Of a stretch of DNA of 8,892 nt, positions 1 to 7,251 are shown piece by piece. Origin of the DNA: Bacteroidia bacterium (lineage in GTDB: Bacteria; Bacteroidota; Bacteroidia; Bacteroidales; Azobacteroidaceae). Below the pieces are notes generated by a model. That model searched no databases, was not told the DNA's origin, and was given only the letters and a program-made list of their open reading frames with translations. Location of the stretch: positions 1 through 8,892 of the forward strand of contig BNTU01000119.1 of NCBI GenBank assembly GCA_025996835.1. Direction: 5' to 3'. A program made the translations under genes and the position numbers. Within the stretch, counting starts at the first letter, position 1. Each line of letters begins with the position of its first letter.

Positions 1-1758
1 TCGGTGGTGGGCGTGTATGAACGGCTCGTGGAACTGCACAAAAAGGAAGGGCTGAGTTTCAAAAACGTGGTCGTCTTCAACGAGTCCGAGTATTATCCGC
101 TCTCGAAGGACGAGTTGCAAAGTCATTACCTCTATTTGTACGAATATCTGTTCAACGAGGTGGATATTTTGCCGGAAAATATTCATCTGATTCCGGGTGA
201 CCTGAAAAAAGAGGAGATTTCTGCTTTTTGCGAAAAATACGAAAAACTCCTCAAGGATGCGGGCGGCATCGACCTCCAATTGATAAGCGCGGACGGACGC
301 GGACAGTTGGCTGCCAATGAACCCGGCTCGATGTTCACTTCGCGCACCCACTTGGTGACGCTCGACTATTCGACGCGCATGGGTGCCGCAAGTAATTTCT
401 TTGGCGAAGAAAATGTGCCAAATCATTGTATCACAATCGGTTTGGGTACTATTATGGATGCCAAACGCATCATTTTCATGGCGTGGGGCGAAGGCAAAGC
501 AAAAGTCATCCGCAAAATTGTGGAAGAGGGTATGACGGAAATGTTGCCCGCCTCCATCCTGCAAAAGCATCCAAACGCCTCTTTCATCTTCGATGAGGCT
601 TCGGCAGCCGAATTGACACGCATCAAAACGCCGTGGCTGGTGGGTCCGGTCAAGTGGACGGACAGAGCCATTCGCAAAGCCGTGTTCTGGTTGTGCGAAA
701 AATTGGAAAAACCCATTCTCAAACTCACAGAGCGCGATTACAACGACAGCGGCTTAGGCGAACTCGTTTCCGAATTTGGTCCCGCCAACAAAATTAACAT
801 CCGCGTATTCAACGACTTACAGCATACCATCACCGGCTGGCCCGGCGGCAAACCCAGTGCCGATGACAGCACGCGCCCCGAACGTGCCACGCCATTCCCC
901 AAACGGGTGGTGGTGTTCAGTCCGCACCCCGACGACGATGTGATTTCGATGGGCGGAACACTGGCGCGCCTCTCCGAACACGGTCATGAAGTGCATCTCG
1001 CCTACGAAACATCCGGCAACATCGCCGTTTTCGATGATGAGGTAACGCGCTTTTTGGATTTTGTGCGCGGCATTGCACCGTTGTACAAATTTGACGACAA
1101 AACGGCGCAGGAAGCCTATCAACAGTCGTTGGACTTTTTCAAGCAAAAACGTCCCGGACAGCCTGATATAAAACAAGTTGCAGCCTGCAAAACGGCTATC
1201 CGTCAGGGAGAAGCCCGCTCGGCGTGTCGCTATCTGGGCATCCCCGAAAATCGCGTGCATTTCCTCAACCTGCCTTTCTACGAAACAGGAACGGTGAAAA
1301 AAGCACCCATCACGAAGGCGGACGTGGACATCATCGTCAAATTGTTGCAGGAAGTGAAACCGCAGCAAATTTTTGCCGCCGGCGACCTCTCCGACCCTCA
1401 CGGCACACATCGCGTCTGCTTCATCGCCATTTTGGAAGCATTAAAGCAATTGCAGGGCGAAGCATGGCTCAAAGATTGCTATATGTGGCTCTACCGCGGT
1501 GCATGGCAAGAATGGGACATCGCCGAAGTGGATATGGCGGTGCCGTTAAGCCCCGAAGAAAGCCGCATCAAGCGCATGGCAATCTACAAACACCAGTCGC
1601 AAAAAGACCCCGCGCTGTTCCCCGGAACCGACCAGCGCGAGTTTTGGAAGCGGGCAGAAGACCGCAACAAAAACACCGCCGTGCGCTACGACCAACCCGG
1701 CATGGCAGAATATCAAGCAATGGAACTCTTTGTGCGTCACCACTTTGAAAAGAAATAA
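1..1758 (+). CDS. nagB: NagB-like glucosamine-6-phosphate deaminase fused to PIG-L/LmbE deacetylase domain (5'-truncated)
   Basis: The frame is open from base 1 and the protein begins inside the NagB fold, so the true start lies left of the window. Residues below count from base 1. The N-terminal half, about 1-270, resembles glucosamine-6-phosphate deaminase (GlcN6P to fructose-6-P plus ammonia, cytosolic): VVVFNESEYYPL near 22-33, NEPGS at 106-110, and a GLGTIMDAK segment followed by MAWGEGKA. The C-terminal half, from about 300, is a PIG-L/LmbE-type zinc deacetylase with SPHPDDD (His309, Asp311, Asp312) and a second metal motif, DPHGTHR. Such two-domain proteins are known in Bacteroidota and suggest coupled deacetylation and deamination of amino sugars; that coupling is inference. 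At the E. coli Asp141/His143 positions this protein appears to have Arg100 and Gln102, while the NEP glutamate (Glu107) is kept, so deaminase activity is uncertain. The 3' end overlaps the next gene. Confidence 0.85.
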   Translation, partial: SVVGVYERLVELHKKEGLSFKNVVVFNESEYYPLSKDELQSHYLYLYEYLFNEVDILPENIHLIPGDLKKEEISAFCEKYEKLLKDAGGIDLQLISADGRGQLAANEPGSMFTSRTHLVTLDYSTRMGAASNFFGEENVPNHCITIGLGTIMDAKRIIFMAWGEGKAKVIRKIVEEGMTEMLPASILQKHPNASFIFDEASAAELTRIKTPWLVGPVKWTDRAIRKAVFWLCEKLEKPILKLTERDYNDSGLGELVSEFGPANKINIRVFNDLQHTITGWPGGKPSADDSTRPERATPFPKRVVVFSPHPDDDVISMGGTLARLSEHGHEVHLAYETSGNIAVFDDEVTRFLDFVRGIAPLYKFDDKTAQEAYQQSLDFFKQKRPGQPDIKQVAACKTAIRQGEARSACRYLGIPENRVHFLNLPFYETGTVKKAPITKADVDIIVKLLQEVKPQQIFAAGDLSDPHGTHRVCFIAILEALKQLQGEAWLKDCYMWLYRGAWQEWDIAEVDMAVPLSPEESRIKRMAIYKHQSQKDPALFPGTDQREFWKRAEDRNKNTAVRYDQPGMAEYQAMELFVRHHFEKK

Positions 1759-2518
1759 CATCATCCTCAGCAACCTCGCGATAGGTTACAGAAAATCAAT
1801 CATCGCCGAAAAATTGAACGCCACAATTTTCGGCGGCGAATTGATATGCCTCGCAGGTATAAACGGCGTGGGAAAATCCACGCTACTGCGCACTTTGGCA
1901 GGTTTTCAACCACCGCTGGCAGGCTACATCAGTTACCAGTTACCAGTTACCAGTTACCAATTATCAGTTAGCAATTATCAATTATCAGTTAACAATTACC
2001 AATTAAAAGAATTGTCACGCATCATAGGCGTGGTACTCACCGAAAAAATCACAGCAACAGACCTCTCAGTAACCGATTTAGTAGGCATGGGGCGCAACCC
2101 TTACACCAATTTCTGGGGACAGCTGACAGCCGAAGACCGGGAAATTGTGCGCGAGGCAATCGCGCAAGTCGGCATTACCGAATTGGCAAACCGCTCCACC
2201 GATACGCTGAGCGACGGTGAACGGCAAAAAGTGATGCTCGCCAAAGTGCTCGCGCAACAAACGCCGGTCATTTTCTTGGACGAACCAACCGCCTTCCTCG
2301 ACTATCCCAGCAAAGTCGAAATCATGAATTTGCTGCGCACTCTGAGCCGCGAAACAGGCAAAGCCATCTTTCTCTCAAGCCACGACTTGGAATTAGTGTG
2401 CAGAACTGCCGACAAACTCTGGGTGTTGGACAAATCGCGCGGGCTGATTGTTGGCGCGCCGGAGGAGTTGACAGAAAATGGTTGCTTGAAACAAATTTTT
2501 CAGTATGGAAACTCTTAG
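1730..2518 (+). CDS. ABC transporter ATP-binding protein, FecE/HmuV-like (iron-siderophore, heme or cobalamin uptake)
   Basis: This is a cytoplasmic ATPase of the FecE/BtuD/HmuV group, which powers import of iron chelates, heme or B12; the substrate cannot be told from this subunit. Visible motifs are Walker A GINGVGKST (residues 43-51), signature LSDGE (160-164, the usual second Gly of LSGGE replaced by Asp), Walker B VIFLDEP (180-186) and the switch His in SSHDL (His218). The usual Q-loop Gln appears to be Thr in VVLTEK. Length, about 260 residues, is normal. Residues 68-93, between Walker A and the Q-loop, are encoded by an in-frame 7-bp tandem array. No ATG start fits. TTG at 1730 (29 bases inside the previous gene) and TTG at 1745 are the candidates, so translation is probably coupled to the upstream gene. 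No permease or binding-protein gene is in the window. Confidence 0.85.
   Translation: MCVTTLKRNNIILSNLAIGYRKSIIAEKLNATIFGGELICLAGINGVGKSTLLRTLAGFQPPLAGYISYQLPVTSYQLSVSNYQLSVNNYQLKELSRIIGVVLTEKITATDLSVTDLVGMGRNPYTNFWGQLTAEDREIVREAIAQVGITELANRSTDTLSDGERQKVMLAKVLAQQTPVIFLDEPTAFLDYPSKVEIMNLLRTLSRETGKAIFLSSHDLELVCRTADKLWVLDKSRGLIVGAPEELTENGCLKQIFQYGNS
1931..2007 (+). repeat. 11-copy 7-bp tandem array, in frame inside the ABC ATPase gene
   Basis: Eleven consecutive heptamers can be read: four exact AGTTACC copies (1931-1958), then AATTATC, AGTTAGC, AATTATC, AATTATC, AGTTAAC, AATTACC and AATTAAA. The consensus is A(G/A)TTANC. Because three heptamers equal seven codons, the array translates as a seven-residue repeat of the form (S/N)YQLSV(S/N). 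None of the three forward frames created by this unit is a stop in the frame used here. It lies where FecE-type proteins normally have the strand and loop after Walker A. Confidence 0.95.
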
Positions 2519-2538
2519 AGATTTACAATTTTTTTTTG

Positions 2539-2546
2539 TACTTTTG
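2539..2546 (+). promoter_or_regulatory. Bacteroidota-type -7 box upstream of uxaC
   Basis: TACTTTTG matches the TAnnTTTG -7 consensus of Bacteroidota primary-sigma promoters. It follows a run of T residues and sits 13 bases upstream of the uxaC ATG. No clear TTG -33 element is present at the expected distance, so only the -7 element is called. It implies that uxaC can be transcribed independently of the upstream genes. Confidence 0.6.
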
Positions 2547-2559
2547 CACCATAATTTAA

Positions 2560-4014
2560 ATGTCACAAATTATGACAGCATTTATGGACGACAATTTTGT
2601 GTTGCAGACCGATACGGCGCAACATCTTTACCATGGACACGCAAAAAAACGTCCCATCATTGATTATCATTGCCACCTGAATCCGCGCGAAATCGCTGAA
2701 AATCGGCGGTTCGACAATCTGGGGCAACTTTGGCTCGAAGGCGACCACTACAAATGGCGGGCGATGCGCACCAATGGCATCGACGAGCGTTTCATCACGG
2801 GCAAAGACACTTCGGACTGGGAAAAATTTGAAAAATGGGCAGAGACAGTGCCCTACACGATGCGCAACCCGCTGTATCATTGGACACATCTGGAACTGAA
2901 AACGGGCTTTGGCGTGAATAAACTCCTCAAACCGGCAACCGCAAAGGCGATTTATGACGACTGCTCGGCGAAATTGCAGCGGGAAGATTTTCGCGCACGC
3001 GGGCTGATGCTGCACTATAATGTGGAGGTCGTTTGCACGACTGACGACCCGATTGATTCGTTGGAACATCACATTGCGTTGAAAAAAGAGGGTTTTGCCG
3101 TCAAGGTGTTGCCCACGTGGCGACCCGACAAGGCTATGGCGGTGGAAAATCCGGCGAATTTCCGGGCATATATCGAAAAATTGTCGGACGTTTCGGGCGT
3201 TACAATCAGCAAATTTGCCGATTTGTTGCAAGCGTTGCAGGTGCGGTACGATTTTTTTGCTTCGGTGGGCTGCAAGTTGTCTGACCATGGCATTGAGGCG
3301 TTTTATGCCGACAAATATGCGGAGGCTGAGATTGAGCAGATTTTTGATAAGGTCATGGGATTGCGGGTCAAGCCCGCAATGACGGACGATGCGGACGATG
3401 CGGGATTGACGGCGTTGGAAATCAGCAAGTTCAAGTCGGCGATGCTGTACGAAAGTGCCAAAATGGACTTTGAGAGTGGCTGGACGCAGCAATTCCACTA
3501 CGGCGTGTTGCGCAACAACAATGAGCGGATGTTCAAAAAATTGGGTGCGGACACGGGTTTCGATTCCATCGGCGATTTTCAGGTAGCACGGGCGTTGGCA
3601 ACTTTTTTGAACCGTTTGGATGCGGAGGGGAAGTTGGCAAAGACGATTTTGTACAACATCAATCCGGGCGACAACGCGATGCTCGCCACGATGCTCGGCA
3701 ATTTTCAGGACGGCTCGGTTGCCGGAAAAATTCAGTTCGGCTCCGGCTGGTGGTTTCTCGACCAGCTGGATGGGATGCAGGAACAAATGAACGCGCTCTC
3801 GACGCTCGGCTTGCTGAGCCGCTTTGTGGGGATGCTCACCGATTCGCGCAGCTTTATCTCCTATCCGCGCCACGAATATTTCCGCCGGATACTCTGCAAC
3901 CTGATTGGCAATGATGTAGAAAACGGCTTGCTGCCATCCTCCGAACTGCCTTTCTTAGGTCAGTTGGTCGAAAATGTGAGCTATTACAATGCAAAAAATT
4001 TCTTTAATTTTTAA
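2560..4014 (+). CDS. uxaC: Glucuronate isomerase (uronate isomerase)
   Basis: UxaC interconverts D-glucuronate and D-fructuronate (and galacturonate and tagaturonate), the first step of hexuronate catabolism, in the cytosol. It belongs to the amidohydrolase superfamily. The protein shows the metal-binding HxH in DYHCHL (His37, His39), TTDDP (160-164), SDHG (241-244), and the long conserved C-terminal stretch with NNNERMFKKLGADTGFDSIG, FGSGWWF, GMLTDSRSF and RHEYFRRILCN. At 484 residues it is slightly longer than E. coli UxaC (about 470). Part of the excess is residues 266-281, encoded by a palindromic repeat that interrupts an otherwise alignable helix region. The start at 2560 follows the promoter-like element; ATG 2572 is an in-frame alternative. 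No other hexuronate genes (uxuA, uxuB, transporter) are in the window. Confidence 0.96.
   Translation: MSQIMTAFMDDNFVLQTDTAQHLYHGHAKKRPIIDYHCHLNPREIAENRRFDNLGQLWLEGDHYKWRAMRTNGIDERFITGKDTSDWEKFEKWAETVPYTMRNPLYHWTHLELKTGFGVNKLLKPATAKAIYDDCSAKLQREDFRARGLMLHYNVEVVCTTDDPIDSLEHHIALKKEGFAVKVLPTWRPDKAMAVENPANFRAYIEKLSDVSGVTISKFADLLQALQVRYDFFASVGCKLSDHGIEAFYADKYAEAEIEQIFDKVMGLRVKPAMTDDADDAGLTALEISKFKSAMLYESAKMDFESGWTQQFHYGVLRNNNERMFKKLGADTGFDSIGDFQVARALATFLNRLDAEGKLAKTILYNINPGDNAMLATMLGNFQDGSVAGKIQFGSGWWFLDQLDGMQEQMNALSTLGLLSRFVGMLTDSRSFISYPRHEYFRRILCNLIGNDVENGLLPSSELPFLGQLVENVSYYNAKNFFNF
3352..3383. repeat. REP-like palindrome inside uxaC
   Basis: The arms ATTGCGGG (3360-3367) and CCCGCAAT (3373-3380) are a perfect 8-bp inverted repeat around a 5-base loop, TCAAG. 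Immediately outside, GTCAT at 3352 and GAC at 3381 extend an imperfect symmetry. This core resembles dispersed palindromic repeats that occur in multiple copies in many bacterial genomes; that resemblance is from memory. It is read in frame as GLRVKPAMTD. Confidence 0.7.
3384..3401 (+). repeat. 9-bp tandem duplication next to the uxaC palindrome
   Basis: GGACGATGC occurs twice head to tail (3384-3392 and 3393-3401) and encodes a DDADDA run. It adjoins the palindrome and keeps the reading frame. Confidence 0.85.
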
Positions 4015-4022
4015 AAAAGAGT

Positions 4023-4523
4023 ATGGACGCACAGATTTTATTTACAGAAACACAAAAATTCAGACAATGGTGGGTTCATCTTTTAATGTTGTTTTCATTT
4101 GGTGTGTGTAACGCTCCCATGATAAATCTTGTTGGTCAATATTTTGAATTTGGGCGGCTTAACATCGTACTATTGATTATGGAAGGAATTGTTTTTCTCT
4201 TTACTTCACTGTTTATTTGTTTCATTCGTTATCAGCGGCTCGAAACGCAGATAAAGGAAGATGGAATTTATGTGCGTTATTTTCCTTACCAAAAACAATA
4301 CATACACCTTGCGTGGGACGAAATTTCCAAATTGTATGTTCGTCAATACCGTCCGCTCTCAGAATATGGTGGCTGGGGATTTAATTACGGAGGATATAAA
4401 AAAGCGTTAACTGTTTCCGGCAAAATGGGCTTGCAAATTGAGTTTACCAACGGAAAAAAACTTTTAATTGGGACACAAAAGCCGGATGAACTGACGGAAT
4501 TATTGAATAAAATGGAAAAATAG
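4023..4523 (+). CDS. Small membrane protein of unknown function, two helices plus a C-terminal beta-rich domain
   Basis: The 166-residue protein has two hydrophobic segments, about residues 17-39 and 46-68, followed by a soluble, strand-rich tail. The tail contains GIYVRYFPYQ, WDEIS, YGGWGFNYG and GLQIEFTNGKKLLIGTQKPDEL. This pattern resembles small bacterial proteins with a PH-like domain after two membrane helices, but I cannot assign a family or function with certainty. It starts 8 bases after the uxaC stop, behind an A-rich stretch, and may be co-transcribed with uxaC. One 60-base line I counted (4141-4200) is 33% GC, clearly lower than the flanking metabolic genes, so it may have a different origin. 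Confidence 0.8.
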   Translation: MDAQILFTETQKFRQWWVHLLMLFSFGVCNAPMINLVGQYFEFGRLNIVLLIMEGIVFLFTSLFICFIRYQRLETQIKEDGIYVRYFPYQKQYIHLAWDEISKLYVRQYRPLSEYGGWGFNYGGYKKALTVSGKMGLQIEFTNGKKLLIGTQKPDELTELLNKMEK

Positions 4524-4566
4524 TTAATATCAATAGAAAATAAAAGCATTATTAAGATTTTTTTTG

Positions 4567-4574
4567 TAACTTTG
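4567..4574 (+). promoter_or_regulatory. Bacteroidota-type -7 box upstream of sdhC
   Basis: TAACTTTG matches TAnnTTTG exactly, follows a T-run and lies 36 bases upstream of the sdhC ATG. No convincing -33 TTG element is seen. The element sits in the 87-base gap between the membrane-protein gene and sdhC and probably drives the sdh genes. Confidence 0.65.
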
Positions 4575-4610
4575 CGCGCGATTTCAAGAGAAATATAAAA
4601 CAAATAATAT

Positions 4611-5294
4611 ATGTATTGGCTATTTAATTCTTCTATTGGCAGGAAGTTCATCATGAGCATCACGGGGACTTGCCTCGTGCTATTTCTGCTTTTTCACATG
4701 ACCATGAACCTGGTTTTGGTTTTTTCGACCGAAGCCTACGACATGATTTGTGAATTTTTGGGTGCCAATTGGTATGCGGTGGTGGCTACGCTGGCTTTGG
4801 CGGGCGGGTTTGCAATCCACATCCTCTACGGCACGGCATTAACGCTTCAAAACAAGTTTGCGCGTGGCTCTCAGGGCTACACATCCGGCAACAACACGAA
4901 AACGGAGTGGTCGGCAAAAAACATGTACGTCTTGGGGCTGTTTATCCTCTTGGGGTTGGCGGTGCATTTGTGCAATTTCTGGTACAAGATGCAATTCGCC
5001 GAGTTGATTGGCTCGCCGGATGCGGTGAAGGCAGGTTCGGGGCTGGTTATCGCGCTGTTTTCAAATGCCGTTTATGTGGTGATTTACCTGCTGTGGCTGT
5101 GGGCTCTGTGGTTTCACCTCACACACGGCGTGTGGAGCGCATTTCAAACACTCGGTTGGAACAACAAAACATGGTACAAGCGCGTGCATTTCATTGCGTA
5201 CATCGTGGCAACGATTATTGCGTTAGGTTTTGCTGTCTGCCCTGTTTATTTCGGGCTGACAAGCCTGCTAAATGGCTCGATGACAATATTTTAA
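4611..5294 (+). CDS. sdhC: Succinate dehydrogenase/fumarate reductase cytochrome b subunit
   Basis: This is the integral membrane anchor that binds heme b and quinone and ties the SdhA/SdhB catalytic subunits to the inner membrane. The 227 residues form about five hydrophobic helices, typical of the single-subunit (type B) cytochrome b in which one protein carries two hemes. Candidate axial histidines sit one per helix: His29 (LLFHMTMNL), His70 (FAIHILYG), His119 (LAVHLCNFW) and His172 (with His169 nearby, in WFHLTHGVW). The ATG at 4611 follows the promoter-like element and gives the expected N-terminus, [13 protein letters not shown]. It is followed after 11 bases by sdhA, in the usual sdhC-sdhA order. 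Confidence 0.93.
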   Translation: MYWLFNSSIGRKFIMSITGTCLVLFLLFHMTMNLVLVFSTEAYDMICEFLGANWYAVVATLALAGGFAIHILYGTALTLQNKFARGSQGYTSGNNTKTEWSAKNMYVLGLFILLGLAVHLCNFWYKMQFAELIGSPDAVKAGSGLVIALFSNAVYVVIYLLWLWALWFHLTHGVWSAFQTLGWNNKTWYKRVHFIAYIVATIIALGFAVCPVYFGLTSLLNGSMTIF

Positions 5295-5305
5295 TTTTTA
5301 ATTAT

Positions 5306-7246
5306 ATGAAGTTAGAAGCAAAAATTCCGGCGGGACAGCTCGCCGAAAAATGGACAAATTATAAGGACCACCAGAAATTGGTGAATCCTGCCAACAAACG
5401 CCGCTTGGACGTGATTGTGGTGGGCACCGGCTTGGCGGGTGCTTCGGCTGCCGCTTCGCTGGGCGAACTGGGTTTCAATGTGCTGAATTTCTGTATTCAG
5501 GATTCGCCGCGACGGGCACATTCCATTGCTGCTCAGGGCGGTATCAATGCAGCAAAAAATTATCAAAATGACGGCGACTCGGTTTATCGTCTGTTTTACG
5601 ACACCATCAAGGGCGGCGACTACCGCGCCCGTGAAGCCAATGTCTATCGTTTGGCGGAGGTGTCGAACAGCATTATCGACCAGTGTGTGGCACAGGGGGT
5701 TCCTTTCGCCCGCGAATATGGCGGATTGCTCGACAACCGCTCGTTTGGGGGTGCTCAGGTGTCGCGCACTTTTTATGCCAAAGGGCAAACCGGTCAGCAG
5801 TTGCTTCTCGGTGCCTATTCCGCTCTCAGTCGGCAAGTTGGCAAAGGCTCGGTGAAACTTTACACCCGTTACGAGATGTTAGATTTGGTGATGATTGACG
5901 GTCGTGCTCGCGGCATCATCGCCCGCAACTTGGTAACAGGAAAAATCGAACGTTTTGCTGCTCACGCCGTTGTAATCGGTTCGGGAGGCTACGGAAATGC
6001 GTTTTTCCTCTCCACCAACGCGATGAACAGCAACGGCTCGGCTGCGATGCAGTGCTACCGCAAGGGGGCGTTGTTTGCCAATCCGGCTTTTGCGCAAATC
6101 CATCCGACCTGTATTCCCGTGCACGGCGAATTTCAGTCGAAACTGACCCTGATGTCCGAATCGTTGCGCAACGACGGGCGTATCTGGGTGCCCAAAAAAC
6201 TCGAAGATGCCAAGGCTATTCAGGCAGGCACGCTGAAGCCCACGGCAATCCCCGAAGAAGACCGCGACTATTATCTGGAACGCCGCTATCCGGCATTCGG
6301 AAATTTGGTGCCGCGCGATGTGGCTTCCCGTGCTGCCAAGGAGCGTTGCGATGCCGGTTATGGTGTCAATAACACAGGCTTGGCTGTTTATTTGGATTTC
6401 TCCGAAGCTATCAACCGTTTGGGTTTGAAGACGGTAGAGGCGCGCTACGGCAATCTTTTCCAGATGTACGAAAAAATAACGGACGAAAATCCTTACAAAA
6501 CGCCGATGATGATATTTCCCGCCATCCACTACACGATGGGTGGTTTGTGGGTCGATTATGAATTGATGACCACCGTACAGGGCTGTTTCGCAATAGGCGA
6601 GGCAAATTTCTCCGACCACGGTGCCAACCGCTTGGGGGCTTCGGCATTGATGCAGGGACTGGCTGACGGCTATTTCGTGTTGCCCTACACCATTCAAAAC
6701 TATTTGGCAGACCAAATCGCCGTACCCCGTTTCAGCGTGGAGCGTCCCGAATTTGAGGCGGCAGAGCAGGCTGTGGAAAGCAAAATAGCCAAATTGATGA
6801 GCATACAAGGCAACCGCTCGGTGGATTCGTTCCACAAAGCATTGGGTCACATCATGTGGAACAATGTGGGCATGGGGCGCACCAAAGAGTCGTTGGAAAC
6901 CGCATTGAAAGAAATCAAGGCATTGAAAAAAGAATTTTGGGCAGACGTGTTCATCCCCGGCGAACCCAACACCCTGAACACGGAGTTGGAAAAAGCCCTG
7001 CGCGTAGCCGACTTCTTCGACATAGGCGAACTGATGGCATTGGACGGCTTAAACCGCAACGAATCCTGCGGCGGACACCTCCGCGAAGAATATCAAACCC
7101 CCGAAGGAGAAGCCCTCCGCGACGACGAAAATTTCGCGTATGCCTCCTGCTGGGAATATCAGGGCGATGATAAAACGCCGGAGCTGGTGAAGGAGCAATT
7201 GGATTATGAGTTTGTGGTGAGACAACAGAGAAATTATAAATCGTAA
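5306..7246 (+). CDS. sdhA: Succinate dehydrogenase/fumarate reductase flavoprotein subunit
   Basis: SdhA oxidises succinate to fumarate (or the reverse) with covalently bound FAD on the cytoplasmic face of the membrane. Visible features, numbered from the ATG at 5306, are the dinucleotide fold GTGLAG (40-45), HSIAAQGG with the FAD-linking His72, the HPT motif at His266, LRNDGR around Arg288, HYTMGG at His408, and [10 protein letters not shown] with the likely catalytic Arg442. The C-terminal helical domain ends RNYKS. At 646 residues it is full length for the Bacteroidota type. The frame is open far upstream, inside sdhC, but homology begins at [10 protein letters not shown], which fixes the start. 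The expected partner sdhB (iron-sulfur subunit) is not downstream; a DNA methyltransferase starts 5 bases after the stop. Confidence 0.96.
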   Translation: MKLEAKIPAGQLAEKWTNYKDHQKLVNPANKRRLDVIVVGTGLAGASAAASLGELGFNVLNFCIQDSPRRAHSIAAQGGINAAKNYQNDGDSVYRLFYDTIKGGDYRAREANVYRLAEVSNSIIDQCVAQGVPFAREYGGLLDNRSFGGAQVSRTFYAKGQTGQQLLLGAYSALSRQVGKGSVKLYTRYEMLDLVMIDGRARGIIARNLVTGKIERFAAHAVVIGSGGYGNAFFLSTNAMNSNGSAAMQCYRKGALFANPAFAQIHPTCIPVHGEFQSKLTLMSESLRNDGRIWVPKKLEDAKAIQAGTLKPTAIPEEDRDYYLERRYPAFGNLVPRDVASRAAKERCDAGYGVNNTGLAVYLDFSEAINRLGLKTVEARYGNLFQMYEKITDENPYKTPMMIFPAIHYTMGGLWVDYELMTTVQGCFAIGEANFSDHGANRLGASALMQGLADGYFVLPYTIQNYLADQIAVPRFSVERPEFEAAEQAVESKIAKLMSIQGNRSVDSFHKALGHIMWNNVGMGRTKESLETALKEIKALKKEFWADVFIPGEPNTLNTELEKALRVADFFDIGELMALDGLNRNESCGGHLREEYQTPEGEALRDDENFAYASCWEYQGDDKTPELVKEQLDYEFVVRQQRNYKS

Positions 7247-7251
7247 TTGTA

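Noticed and set aside
817..1410. - strand frame opposite the PIG-L domain, and the + frame at 1224-1748
   Set aside because: Both overlap the real fused gene in other frames and show low-complexity Arg/Pro-rich or Arg/Phe-rich translations without motifs.
1931..2007. CRISPR array
   Set aside because: The units are 7 bp with no spacers and are read in frame within a gene.
2563..3873. Long - strand open frame (436 codons) opposite uxaC
   Set aside because: It is fully antisense to a strongly conserved uxaC and has a composition rich in His, Arg and Gln with no recognisable motif, as expected from the reverse frame of a GC-biased gene.
4524..4610. Rho-independent terminator between the membrane-protein gene and sdhC
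   Set aside because: There is a T-run but no GC-rich hairpin before it; the T-run belongs to the promoter-like element.
4769..5305. Upstream extension of the sdhA frame
   Set aside because: The frame is open only because it shadows sdhC. SdhA homology starts at the ATG at 5306, after the sdhC stop.
5879..6850. Long - strand open frame opposite sdhA
   Set aside because: It is antisense to conserved sdhA coding sequence and has no domain signature or start context.
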